Part shown: positions 1 through 7,100 of the stretch, piece by piece
Layout: each line of letters begins with the position of its first letter
How positions within the stretch are numbered: position 1 is the stretch's first letter
From: a virus
Virus record (IMG/VR): IMGVR_UViG_3300004806_000074
Span: 1 to 27,507 of that record
Reading direction: 5' to 3' (one strand)
Length of the DNA stretch: 27,507 bases
Position numbers and translations under genes: made by a program
Notes under the pieces: generated by a model
Seen by the model: the letters and a program-made list of their open reading frames with translations, nothing else
The model's database searches: none
Told to the model about the DNA's origin: nothing

Positions 1-1
1 T

Positions 2-112
2 CAAGGTACCCAAGGTACCCAAGGCACTATTGGATCTACAGGTACTCAAGGTTCACAGGGAACACAAGGTTCTCAAGGAACTCAAGGTTCTCAAGGTACT
101 ACAGGAAGTGGG
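2..112 (+). repeat. 9-base collagen-type minisatellite, block 1
   Basis: Tandem 9-base units close to GGTACCCAA or GGTTCTCAA, each coding Gly-Thr-Gln or Gly-Ser-Gln. The units lie inside the fibre gene and run off the left edge. The palindrome GGTACC recurs. Confidence 0.85.
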
Positions 113-1519
113 CTATGGACTGAGGCACCTACTGCTACACCTCCTTCTTCTCCACAATTCGGTGACCGCTGGTTTAACACCGATAACGGTCACGAGTACA
201 CATGGATTCACGATGGAACTACCGGACAATGGGTTGATACTCGTACATCTGGATATGTAGGCCCTCAAGGTACGCAGGGCACCCAAGGTACTCAAGGTAC
301 CCAGGGTACGCAAGGCACCCAAGGTCAAGCTATAACAGGTAGCCAAGGAACCCAGGGAACTCAAGGTCTTGCTGGAAGCTCACAGGGAACTCAAGGTACT
401 CAGGGACCTTCAGGCTCAGGAGTATCTGTACCATCTGGTGCCATTGTTCCGTTCCCATCTACTACAACACCTTCTGGTTATCTAAAAGTTGACGGAACTG
501 CTTACGCTCAATCCTCATACCCAGCGCTTTATGCTGCTATTGGTTTAATCTCTGATGCTACATACAACTGGACTACCACAACCTCGGGCGGTGCTACTGT
601 AAACGCCTTGGTCTACGCAAGCGGTCAGACAAACCAGTATGTAGGAACTGGTGTTGACTCTAACCCTAACCTTTCATTTGTTTACTCTACAAACGGTATC
701 GCTTGGACTAAGACATCTTACTCACCATCCTCTACTGCCTATGCTCTTGCATACGGCGCTGGAGCTACTAACCCTTGGGTTGCAGCAGGTGCTGGTGGAG
801 TAGTTGCTTACTCTACAAATGGCGCTGCTTGGACAACAACTACAGCGGGCTCAGCTTCTACTGTTTACGCACTAGCTTATGGCGCAGTATTCGTAGGAGT
901 TGGTGCTACAGGTTATGCTGGAACATCAACTAACGGATTAACCTGGACTCTTCGTACAATGCCTGCAACAACCTCTACTTACCGAGCTTTGGTATATGGA
1001 ACAGCGACAGGCTTCACAGGTTACGTTGCAGTAGGAAACGGTGGAGTTGCAGCATACTCTACAGACGGAACTACTTGGACCGCTGGAACTCTCCCAACAA
1101 CCACCAGCTATCTTGCACTTGCCTACGGTAACAACCTGTATGTAGCAGTAGGAAACGGTGGAGCTATCGCCACCTCTACTAACGGAGCTGCATGGACAGC
1201 TAGAACTTCCCCAACAGCCTCTTCTTTGCTGTCTGCAACATTTGCAAACTCTCAGTTCTATGCTGGAGGAGTGGGTGGAATCGGACTTACTTCTACAGAC
1301 GGAATCAGCTGGTATACCTTCCCATTTACTACAGCTGCCTCTGTTACTGCCTTGATCTACGGAAATAACAACTACATCGCTGGAGCCACCTCCACCATTA
1401 ACTACGCCCCTCTGTACTCTTACAGCACAGCCGGATCCTTCATCGTACCTAAGGCACTTCCAGGAGGAGCACTAATGTATGGCGGACCTATCCCTAACCA
1501 GCTGTACATAAAGACGTGA
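2..1519 (+). CDS. Collagen-like tail fibre with collar domain and Asp-box propeller (5' partial)
   Basis: The reading frame is open from base 2, so the gene begins outside the window; no internal start is needed. In order it encodes Gly-Thr-Gln/Gly-Ser-Gln collagen-like repeats (to about 112), a Trp-rich module with GDRWFNTDNG (113-268), more collagen-like repeats (269-415), a phage tail-collar domain (about 427-560; GAIVPFPS, PSGYLKVDG, YPALYAAIG), and a C-terminal half of six repeats of about 40-50 residues. Each repeat carries an Asp-box-like S-T-N/D-G-x-x-W and most carry ALAYG or YVAVGNGG. The repeats suggest a six-bladed beta propeller, a common binding fold. This is almost certainly a virion fibre or receptor-binding protein at the tail tip. 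Glycan binding by the propeller is an inference, since no binding residues can be assigned. A glycosyltransferase gene follows six bases downstream. Confidence 0.85.
   Translation, partial: QGTQGTQGTIGSTGTQGSQGTQGSQGTQGSQGTTGSGLWTEAPTATPPSSPQFGDRWFNTDNGHEYTWIHDGTTGQWVDTRTSGYVGPQGTQGTQGTQGTQGTQGTQGQAITGSQGTQGTQGLAGSSQGTQGTQGPSGSGVSVPSGAIVPFPSTTTPSGYLKVDGTAYAQSSYPALYAAIGLISDATYNWTTTTSGGATVNALVYASGQTNQYVGTGVDSNPNLSFVYSTNGIAWTKTSYSPSSTAYALAYGAGATNPWVAAGAGGVVAYSTNGAAWTTTTAGSASTVYALAYGAVFVGVGATGYAGTSTNGLTWTLRTMPATTSTYRALVYGTATGFTGYVAVGNGGVAAYSTDGTTWTAGTLPTTTSYLALAYGNNLYVAVGNGGAIATSTNGAAWTARTSPTASSLLSATFANSQFYAGGVGGIGLTSTDGISWYTFPFTTAASVTALIYGNNNYIAGATSTINYAPLYSYSTAGSFIVPKALPGGALMYGGPIPNQLYIKT
269..415 (+). 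repeat. 9-base collagen-type minisatellite, block 2
   Basis: A second run of Gly-x-Gln codon triplets in the same gene. It is interrupted by a GQAITGSQG segment (about 323-350) that recurs almost unchanged in the fibre gene at 2230. Confidence 0.85.
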
Positions 1520-1525
1520 TATTAT

Positions 1526-2233
1526 ATGTCAATGGAGAGTACAAACAAAAAGCACCTAATGATTGCTACACCCGCATACAGTGGGCAGGTAAACATTCAG
1601 TTTGCTTTGGCCTTGTCTGATACCGCCCTACATCTTGCCGAGCTAGGTATACAGTTGAGCACCAGACTATTACGTGGTGGAGCTTTATTGGTGGCTGATA
1701 GAAACAGGATTATTGAAGAGTTCTGGAGATCTGACTGCACCCATCTTCTATGTATCGATGCGGACTTAGGATGGCCGGTACAGGCTGTTAGCGCTATGCT
1801 TGCTCAGGATTTAGACTTTGTTGCTGGAGTATATCCAGCTAGAATGGAAGACACTTACTATTTTATTCCGGACTTAACAGAATATACTAAGCTCATATTT
1901 AAGGAACACCTTATAAAGGCAAAGTATATTCCAGCAGGATTTATACTGATTAGTAGGGAATGCGTAGCAAAACTTAGAGATAAGTTCTCACATTTATACT
2001 ATGAACCAAAGCGTGAAGATAAAAAAGATGAGGGCGCACATCTGCTGTTTAATACAGAGATACATGATGGAGAGTTTTGGGGAGAAGACTTTGTATTCTG
2101 CCGTAGGGTTGCTGAAGCAGGAATAGATATCTGGGTAGACCCTCTTATCGAGTTTGATCATAATGGTAAGCGTGGACAGCTTATAGATTTTATAAAGAGC
2201 GAATCAGAGAAGTATAAGGAAGCTAAATTATGA
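1526..2233 (+). CDS. GT-A fold glycosyltransferase
   Basis: A 235-residue protein with the layout of a GT-A, nucleotide-sugar-dependent glycosyltransferase. It has an N-terminal strand LMIATPAYSG (11-20), an LLVADRNRIIEEF helix (55-67), a metal-binding DAD at 78-80 (CIDADLGWP), GVYPAR (101-106), an acceptor-side GED at 186-188 (FWGEDFVFCRR), and a late His in FDHNG (about 212) that could be a metal ligand. There is no signal peptide or membrane segment, so it would act in the host cytoplasm. It lies six bases after a fibre gene and overlaps the next fibre gene by ATGA, so it is co-expressed with fibres. Glycosylation of a virion protein is therefore a reasonable guess; host glycan modification is the alternative. 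Sugar and acceptor are unknown. A second in-frame ATG lies at 1532, and neither start has a clear ribosome site. Confidence 0.8.
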   Translation: MSMESTNKKHLMIATPAYSGQVNIQFALALSDTALHLAELGIQLSTRLLRGGALLVADRNRIIEEFWRSDCTHLLCIDADLGWPVQAVSAMLAQDLDFVAGVYPARMEDTYYFIPDLTEYTKLIFKEHLIKAKYIPAGFILISRECVAKLRDKFSHLYYEPKREDKKDEGAHLLFNTEIHDGEFWGEDFVFCRRVAEAGIDIWVDPLIEFDHNGKRGQLIDFIKSESEKYKEAKL

Positions 2234-2892
2234 CAGTAAGTTTTCCAGCCCTCCCTACTTTAAACCAAACATATACCTATGGCTCTACTACTTGGATATG
2301 GAACGGCACTGCCTGGGATAACACATCTACAACTTTTGGTCCACAAGGTACGCAAGGTACCCAAGGTCAAGCTATTACAGGTAGCCAAGGAACCCAGGGA
2401 ACTCAGGGCACCCAAGGATCACAAGGTACTCAAGGTACCCAAGGTACCCAAGGTACCCAAGGTACACAAGGTTTAGGTACACAAGGTGCCCAAGGCACCA
2501 CAGGATCTCAAGGAACATTAGGTTCACAAGGTTCTCAAGGAACCTATGGTGCTACTGGATCACAAGGAACTCAAGGAACTCAAGGATCACAAGGTACTCA
2601 AGGTACCCAAGGTACCCAAGGTACCCAAGGTACCCAAGGAACCCAAGGAACCCAAGGTACACAAGGTTTAGGTACACAAGGTACCCAAGGCACACAGGGA
2701 ACACAAGGAACTTCGTACACCTCAATCGTAACTGCTAAAGGTGATATTATCGTTGCAACAGCAAGCGGTACGGTGACTAACCAAGCAATCGGTGTGGCGT
2801 ATCAAACTATTATTCCTGATACAACTCAAACCGACGGGCTTCGTTGGGGCGACGATATTCGCTTACTAGACATTATGGGAGTAAATAACTAA
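2230..2892 (+). CDS. Collagen-like tail fibre protein
   Basis: A 220-residue protein in three parts. The N-terminal module (1-36) has Tyr/Trp-rich TTWIWNGTAWDN, a short domain often found at the start of phage fibre proteins. Next comes a long collagen-like stretch of Gly-Thr-Gln and Gly-Ser-Gln triplets (about 37-160). The C-terminal module is about 60 residues (KGDIIVATASGTV, TDGLRWGDDIR). Collagen-like phage fibres normally trimerise into a thin rod. The start ATG overlaps the stop of the glycosyltransferase gene (ATGA), and the stop overlaps the next start by one base, which indicates translational coupling. It shares the GQAITGSQG block with the fibre gene at the left edge. Confidence 0.8.
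   Translation: MTVSFPALPTLNQTYTYGSTTWIWNGTAWDNTSTTFGPQGTQGTQGQAITGSQGTQGTQGTQGSQGTQGTQGTQGTQGTQGLGTQGAQGTTGSQGTLGSQGSQGTYGATGSQGTQGTQGSQGTQGTQGTQGTQGTQGTQGTQGTQGLGTQGTQGTQGTQGTSYTSIVTAKGDIIVATASGTVTNQAIGVAYQTIIPDTTQTDGLRWGDDIRLLDIMGVNN
2338..2712 (+). repeat. 9-base collagen-type minisatellite, block 3
   Basis: About forty units near GGTACCCAA coding Gly-x-Gln. A larger block including GGTTTAGGTACACAAGGT occurs twice (near 2470 and 2663), so the array has also been duplicated at a higher order. Such arrays are prone to length change by recombination or slippage. Confidence 0.85.
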
Positions 2893-3203
2893 TGGCAGTT
2901 ACACCTTTAACGCTATTTCGCGGAGCCGCGACTACTACAACCTCAACCACTCTTTACACAGGCCCAGCAACAGGTACATTCATTGTTACCAATATCGCCG
3001 TAACGAACACCGCTGCATCTGCTGGTACTTATACAATTGGTTTAGATGGAACTTCTTTATTTACAACTACTACTATTGCTGCAAACACAACAGTGTTTAT
3101 TGATTTAAAACAGACAGTTGTCTCTACTGGTACTGCTAAAACAATTACTGGTGGTGCGTCAGCCACAACTATTAACTTCCATATCACAGGAGTAACACTC
3201 TAA
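2892..3203 (+). CDS. Small beta-rich phage protein, unknown role
   Basis: A 103-residue protein, very rich in Thr and Ala, with alternating hydrophobic residues that predict a single beta sandwich (FIVTNIAVTN, YTIGLDGTSLF, TTVFIDLKQTVV, INFHITGVTL). There are no cysteines, signal peptide or membrane segment. It sits between two fibre genes, overlapping each by one base, so it is expressed with them and is likely a fibre accessory or small tip protein. The layout (FIVTNIAVTNTA, then NTTVFIDLKQ, ending in a HITG strand) resembles small structural proteins found near phage fibre genes, but I cannot name a family with confidence. Confidence 0.6.
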   Translation: MAVTPLTLFRGAATTTTSTTLYTGPATGTFIVTNIAVTNTAASAGTYTIGLDGTSLFTTTTIAANTTVFIDLKQTVVSTGTAKTITGGASATTINFHITGVTL

Positions 3204-4048
3204 TGGGTATCTCAACCTTACCAGCCGCTGGAAGTACAGTCGCTCCAAGAGACTTAACTCTTCAACAAACTATCACTTCTGGAACTTCTATCACAATTCC
3301 TTCAGGTATTAACTGGGTTTACGCAGTATTAGTTGGTGGTGGCGGGGGAAGCGCTTCAGCATCTGGTGGAGGTGGAGGCGGTGGAGTCACTATTGGTTGG
3401 GTTAAAGTTTCAACATCCACTCCTTGCACAATTGGTGCTGGAGGAGCAGGAGGTTCGACGACAGGTGCTACTGGAGGAATAACGCTTTGCGGAGGTTTAT
3501 TCGCTGGTGGAGGCGGAGGTGTTACGGCATCAACAGGCATAATTGGAACTTTTGGCGGTGGTGGCGGAGGCGGAAGCGGAGCAGGTGCTGGTGCTGCAGG
3601 AGCGGCAGGTTTCTTTGCGACTCCTGGTGGTACTGCTGGAACAAACCCTAGTGGAACTGGTGGAACTGGCTATGGGGGCGGTGGTGGAGGTTCAGGTACC
3701 GGAACAGGAAACGGTGGCACAGGCGGCACAGGAGTTTCAGGTGGCGGAGGCGGAGCAAGTGGAACAAGCAGTGGAACAGGCGGCACAGGAGGAAGCGGAA
3801 GTTTTGTAGGCGGTGGCGGTGGATGGGGCGCAGCCACAGGAGGAACTGGGGGCTCTGGACTATTTTCAGGAGCCGCAGGTAGCGGAACTCTTGGCGGAGG
3901 TGGTGGTGGAGTTTTAGCAACAGGTAGCGCGGGTTCAGGTTCCACAGGAGGCAATGGTGGTTCAGGAGGCGGTGGAGGAGGAGGCGGTTCTTCTCTTAGC
4001 GGAACAGGTGGAAACGGCGGCGGTGGCTGCATCCTTCTTTACTACTAA
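3203..4048 (+). CDS. Glycine-rich tail adhesin-like protein
   Basis: A 281-residue protein. The first 45 residues form a beta segment (TITSGTSITIPSGINWVYAVLV). From there to the end it is dominated by runs of Gly, broken by Ser, Thr and Ala, and it closes with the strand GGGCILLYY. This arrangement (short beta entry, Gly-rich body, final hydrophobic strand) matches Gly-rich domains seen in phage tail proteins. It also recalls the polyglycine sandwich of T-even gp38-type adhesins, although I cannot show homology. It belongs to the fibre gene cluster and overlaps the previous gene by one base. Its strand and frame are clear: the opposite strand shows only Pro-rich open frames that mirror the Gly codons. 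Confidence 0.75.
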   Translation: MGISTLPAAGSTVAPRDLTLQQTITSGTSITIPSGINWVYAVLVGGGGGSASASGGGGGGGVTIGWVKVSTSTPCTIGAGGAGGSTTGATGGITLCGGLFAGGGGGVTASTGIIGTFGGGGGGGSGAGAGAAGAAGFFATPGGTAGTNPSGTGGTGYGGGGGGSGTGTGNGGTGGTGVSGGGGGASGTSSGTGGTGGSGSFVGGGGGWGAATGGTGGSGLFSGAAGSGTLGGGGGGVLATGSAGSGSTGGNGGSGGGGGGGGSSLSGTGGNGGGGCILLYY

Positions 4049-4066
4049 AATATAGGAGAATAATAA

Positions 4067-4213
4067 ATGACTACAAAATATATATATACGTCTGCTTGTT
4101 GCGGACACACTTATATTGAGCAACGCGGAGAAGATGAACCCCAATACATAACCGTTTGCAATCAATGCGGTAATGCGGACTATGTTCTCACAGACTCAGA
4201 GGTTGTCGAGTAA
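4067..4213 (+). CDS. 48-residue zinc-ribbon-like mini-protein
   Basis: A short gene whose start is set by AGGAG at 4054-4058, nine bases before ATG. The product has SACCGH near residue 9 and CNQCG near 35, a pair of knuckles that could hold one zinc ion, and an acidic C-terminus. It is the last + gene before the minus-strand block. Its stop codon (4211-4213) directly abuts the stop codon of the convergent glycosyltransferase gene. Function is unknown; small zinc-ribbon proteins are common in phages. Confidence 0.6.
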   Translation: MTTKYIYTSACCGHTYIEQRGEDEPQYITVCNQCGNADYVLTDSEVVE

Positions 4214-4939
4214 TTAAGCCAGTTCAGTAGTCTCTGGAATAGAGCTAACAGAAGCTACTGGAGCTAACCACACCGGTCTATACACATTGGGCTTTACTGA
4301 ATACGTATTAAAGTAAACATGGCGGGTACGACCGTGGAACCCAGCATTAAATAAGTACCAATCTATAGGCTCAGTTATGCCGTGGGCTTCAACATCATCC
4401 ACTGCTTTCTTAGCCCCAGCTCTGCTGATCGCATAGCTAGCGCAAGACCAGTCTTGATAGGTTCTGCATATGTCATCATTGCCTGGGATATCGTAATCTG
4501 AGTTATACCAACCTAGACAATCACTTGGAACAAAGATAGGAAATACATCCCAACCTTCTGGGAGTTTAGCTACTTGTTGCTCTACTATATAAGAAAAGTT
4601 AGGGCTAATAAGGGCGTCATCCTCAAAGATAAAAAGAATGTCTTTATCTGTCTCTAAGAAAGATTTGTAAGCCACATAGTTACTAGCCCAAATACCTACT
4701 AGACCGGAATTTGGCGGGAACGGTCCACCTCCCTCTACCATGGGTTCTCTGCGCTCTACTTTAAGAGCGGGGGTCTTCTTTAAAAACTCATCCATCTCAG
4801 CAAAGGTGCGTAGGTATACGGTTTCAGAGTTAAGTTTGGTATAGCTTCTAGATAGGATGCTATCCATCTGCTTAGCGCAATAATTCCTCTGGTAATTTCC
4901 TAGATCTACATGCAGGATTTTGTAAGTAGCATTTAGCAC
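4214..4939 (-). CDS. GT25-like glycosyltransferase
   Basis: A 241-residue protein resembling the LPS-type glycosyltransferase family 25. The early strand KILHVDLGN matches the family's opening, the segment GLVGIWASNYVAYKSFL (79-95) corresponds to the family's conserved helix, and FIFEDDALISPNF (103-115) carries the metal-binding EDD. A SYAISRAGAKKAVD-type segment follows, as in the family. No membrane segment is seen, so it is presumably cytoplasmic. It is the last gene of a three-gene minus-strand operon and overlaps the upstream methyltransferase by seven bases. A role in modifying a virion or host glycan is inferred; donor and acceptor are unknown. Confidence 0.8.
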   Translation of the reverse strand: MLNATYKILHVDLGNYQRNYCAKQMDSILSRSYTKLNSETVYLRTFAEMDEFLKKTPALKVERREPMVEGGGPFPPNSGLVGIWASNYVAYKSFLETDKDILFIFEDDALISPNFSYIVEQQVAKLPEGWDVFPIFVPSDCLGWYNSDYDIPGNDDICRTYQDWSCASYAISRAGAKKAVDDVEAHGITEPIDWYLFNAGFHGRTRHVYFNTYSVKPNVYRPVWLAPVASVSSIPETTELA

Positions 4940-5481
4940 TTTCTAATCCATAACTGATAACCGCTCTCAATAATCTCAACTCTGCTACCAAATACTTTAA
5001 GGGCAGCTTCTACCCCATGTACAGGGGTGTCCTCAATAGCGTAGGCTGGATTATCCATGTGCCACAGAAAATCATCAAAGGCCATGACCCCGCCAGTTTC
5101 TAAACTCTTAAACGCGTTAAGTGCATCTAGCGCGGTTTGAAGAGCAGTGTGATCCCCATCAATATAAATAAAGTTATACCTACAAGTAGGGACATGTTGA
5201 AAGAAGTAATCACTGGTCATCTTGTACTTATAGACATTAGGTAGATGCTTAAACCTGGAGTCGTAGTACTCCTCCACAGATTTAAAATCTATAGATGTAT
5301 GAGCCTCTTCATGACTACCCTCCCACGTATCCACATCATCTATGTACTCTACTTCTTTATTACGCAATAACCACTCGGTAGCATCACCTGTGTAGGTGCC
5401 AATCTGCAAAGCACGGAGAGGAACATTTGGCACATTACGCTCAAAGTAATGGCGTTGGCCTTCAAACCAATTAGGAAACAT
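4933..5481 (-). CDS. Class I SAM-dependent methyltransferase (Methyltransferase_24 type)
   Basis: A 182-residue protein with a Rossmann methyltransferase pattern. The glycine motif ALQIGTYTGDAT (24-35) binds the cofactor, FIYIDGDHTALQTALDA (104-120) is typical of the Methyltransferase_24 family, and GGVMAFDDFLW (130-140) forms the following strand with paired Asp. This family often methylates sugars or small molecules in glycan clusters. It starts two bases after the stop of the TPR gene and overlaps the glycosyltransferase gene, so the three form one operon. O-methylation of a sugar added by a neighbouring glycosyltransferase is a plausible but unproven role. Confidence 0.8.
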   Translation of the reverse strand: MFPNWFEGQRHYFERNVPNVPLRALQIGTYTGDATEWLLRNKEVEYIDDVDTWEGSHEEAHTSIDFKSVEEYYDSRFKHLPNVYKYKMTSDYFFQHVPTCRYNFIYIDGDHTALQTALDALNAFKSLETGGVMAFDDFLWHMDNPAYAIEDTPVHGVEAALKVFGSRVEIIESGYQLWIRKC

Positions 5482-5483
5482 AT

Positions 5484-6053
5484 TTACCCCAAGTTCTTTA
5501 TATTATTGAGACATGCTTGAACGTAGTCGTCTGACATCTCATATTCATTTAATAAGTGACGGAATAGATACTTACTCTCCTCTGGGCGACCTACCCACCA
5601 ACCAGAGACAGCCTTTTCAAATAGAAGACCATAGGGGCCGGGATATTCCACATCTGCTGGCAAAGCCGGTAGATGAGTGCCCTTCCTGTCATTAGCAGAC
5701 AATCCCATACAGGCCCAGCTATAGGACTCCTGCCATTGAGAAGCTCTTTCAAAGTATTGGGACATCTTAAAGTAAGCCTCTGGACGTTCTGGCCAGAACG
5801 CCACCGCCTGTAGCAGAGCGTTAGTTACGCTATGCTCCCTGCCATTCTGATCATTAAAACATCTAGCCATCTTTAATAGAGAGGTGTAGATAACCTCAGC
5901 ATCAGATTCTCCGCCATACTCAGCTGCCCTTAGATAGAACGATACTGCGGAAGCGGTCTGATTAATGCGCTCATACTCTAATGCAGCGTTGAAGTTCTTC
6001 CTGGCATTAAACGGGTCATTAGATAGCTCTATAACTAGGTCCTCAATTTTCAT
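5484..6053 (-). CDS. TPR-repeat protein of a glycosyltransferase cluster
   Basis: A 189-residue, all-helical protein with tetratricopeptide-like helix pairs: DPFNARKNFNAALEYER then TASAVSFYLRAAEYG (about 13-48), RPEAYFKMSQYFERA (95-109), and ESYSWACMGL after it. The C-terminal part (YPGPYGLLFEKAVSGWW, then ESKYLFRHLL) resembles helical segments that accompany glycosyltransferase domains in phage and bacterial proteins. Here no catalytic domain is attached, so it may be a scaffold for the glycosyltransferase and methyltransferase that follow. It is the first gene of the minus operon. It appears leaderless: the predicted transcription start coincides with its ATG at 6053. Confidence 0.75.
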   Translation of the reverse strand: MKIEDLVIELSNDPFNARKNFNAALEYERINQTASAVSFYLRAAEYGGESDAEVIYTSLLKMARCFNDQNGREHSVTNALLQAVAFWPERPEAYFKMSQYFERASQWQESYSWACMGLSANDRKGTHLPALPADVEYPGPYGLLFEKAVSGWWVGRPEESKYLFRHLLNEYEMSDDYVQACLNNIKNLG

Positions 6054-6059
6054 ATGAAA

Positions 6060-6068
6060 AGTTTATCA
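6060..6068 (-). promoter_or_regulatory. Extended -10 promoter for the minus operon, probably leaderless
   Basis: On the minus strand the sequence reads TGA-TAAACT, followed by six bases and then the ATG of the TPR gene. With the usual 6-7 base gap, transcription would begin at the A of ATG. The -35 position overlaps the -10 of the opposing promoter. Confidence 0.5.
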
Positions 6069-6081
6069 CACCTCTAGAGTA

Positions 6082-6090
6082 TGCTAAACT
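6082..6090 (+). promoter_or_regulatory. Extended -10 promoter for the GH130-like gene, probably leaderless
   Basis: TGC-TAAACT followed by six bases and the ATG at 6097, the same spacing as on the other strand. Together with the minus copy it forms a 31-base quasi-palindrome (6060-6090) in which 10 of 12 arm positions match. A weak TTTATC lies 17 bases upstream. No ribosome binding site fits between the box and the ATG. Confidence 0.5.
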
Positions 6091-6096
6091 GGGCAA

Positions 6097-7095
6097 ATGA
6101 ACTTAGTAGAAAAGGCCGTAAAGTACGGCGGTAAACTGGCCCCACTAGTCATAGAAAATGGGCTGACCTCAGGCACAGGTTTAATGAACCCGTCTATATT
6201 CATAGACAATGATGGCGACATTCTTGTAAATCTACGCCATGTTAACTACACGCTATACCACTCAGAGAACCAGCAAAAGTTTCCGTCTAGGTGGGGACCG
6301 CTATCTTATCTGCATCCTGAAAAGGACATGCGACTTGTTACTGAAAACTACCTGTGCAGGTTAAACTCTAATCTAGAGATGACAGACTTTACTAGGGTAG
6401 AGATGCTCAGCCTCCATGAACCTATCTGGGAGTTTGTTGGACTAGAAGATTGCCGCCTAGTTCAGTGGGAAGGTGAGTACTACCTCATAGGAGTACGTAG
6501 GGATACAACTACTCATGGCGAAGGTCGTATGGAGTATACCCATTTAGATCTAAACAAAAAAGACTGGACAGCTAAAGAAACAAAGAGAGTTAGAATACCT
6601 GCTCCAGAAGCTAACGACTCCTACTGTGAAAAGAATTGGTACCCAATCTTAGATAAGCCATTTAACTTTATTAAGTGGACTATGCCTACTGAAATAGTAA
6701 AGGCTGATCCTAACGAGCCCCTAATTGAACAAGTTGCGGTAAAGAGCACTCCTCCAGCTCCAGCGGATCAAAGGGGAAGCTCTCAGCTTATTAAGTGGGG
6801 AAGCATGTACATCGCTATTACCCATGAAGTAAACCTATTCAAAAACTACCTACAACAAAAGGACGGCATCTATAGGCATAGATTGGCTATGTTTGATGAC
6901 CAGCTAAACTTTGTAGGGTTATCTAATCCATTCTCCTTCTTGGATGCTAGGATCGAATTCTGTGTGGGGGCGGCCGTACATAACGGCGATCTTCTTATTA
7001 GCTTTGGGTTCCAGGATAATGCCGCCTTTGTTTTAAGAACCCCAAAGGTAGTGGTAGAGGATCTTATTATTGAAGCTCTTAGGTATGAGGTGTAA
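6097..7095 (+). CDS. GH130-like five-bladed propeller protein
   Basis: A 332-residue protein with the blade pattern of glycoside hydrolase/phosphorylase family 130 and relatives. It has NPSIFIDNDGDILVNLRHVN (31-50), GLEDCRLVQWEGEYYLIGVR (115-134; the EDxR motif is typical of this family), EKNWYPI (178-184), GSSQLIKWGSMYIAITHE near 230-245, and VGAAVHNGDLLISFG near the end. GH130 enzymes cleave beta-mannosides with phosphate, but related propellers have other or no activity, so substrate and chemistry cannot be read here. There is no signal peptide. It is the first gene of the right arm of the glycan cassette and is followed at once by an FkbM methyltransferase. It probably acts on the same glycan as its neighbours. 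Confidence 0.7.
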   Translation: MNLVEKAVKYGGKLAPLVIENGLTSGTGLMNPSIFIDNDGDILVNLRHVNYTLYHSENQQKFPSRWGPLSYLHPEKDMRLVTENYLCRLNSNLEMTDFTRVEMLSLHEPIWEFVGLEDCRLVQWEGEYYLIGVRRDTTTHGEGRMEYTHLDLNKKDWTAKETKRVRIPAPEANDSYCEKNWYPILDKPFNFIKWTMPTEIVKADPNEPLIEQVAVKSTPPAPADQRGSSQLIKWGSMYIAITHEVNLFKNYLQQKDGIYRHRLAMFDDQLNFVGLSNPFSFLDARIEFCVGAAVHNGDLLISFGFQDNAAFVLRTPKVVVEDLIIEALRYEV

Positions 7096-7100
7096 CTAAA

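Noticed and set aside
608-1519. A separate gene starting at TTG 608
   Set aside because: The same frame is open from base 2 and the collar domain lies upstream of 608, so this is the C-terminal part of a longer fibre gene.
2-2712. Tandem repeats considered as a CRISPR array
   Set aside because: Units are 9 bases with no unique spacers and code Gly-x-Gln in frame; they are collagen-like protein repeats.
3319-4032. Long Pro-rich open frames on the minus strand and extra + frames opposite the Gly-rich gene
   Set aside because: GC-rich Gly codons read as Pro on the other strand and stop codons are rare there. No ribosome sites, and the + frame fits the tightly coupled operon.
5513-5695. 60-codon + frame within the TPR gene
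   Set aside because: No ribosome site or protein-like pattern; the minus-strand TPR protein has clear helix repeats.
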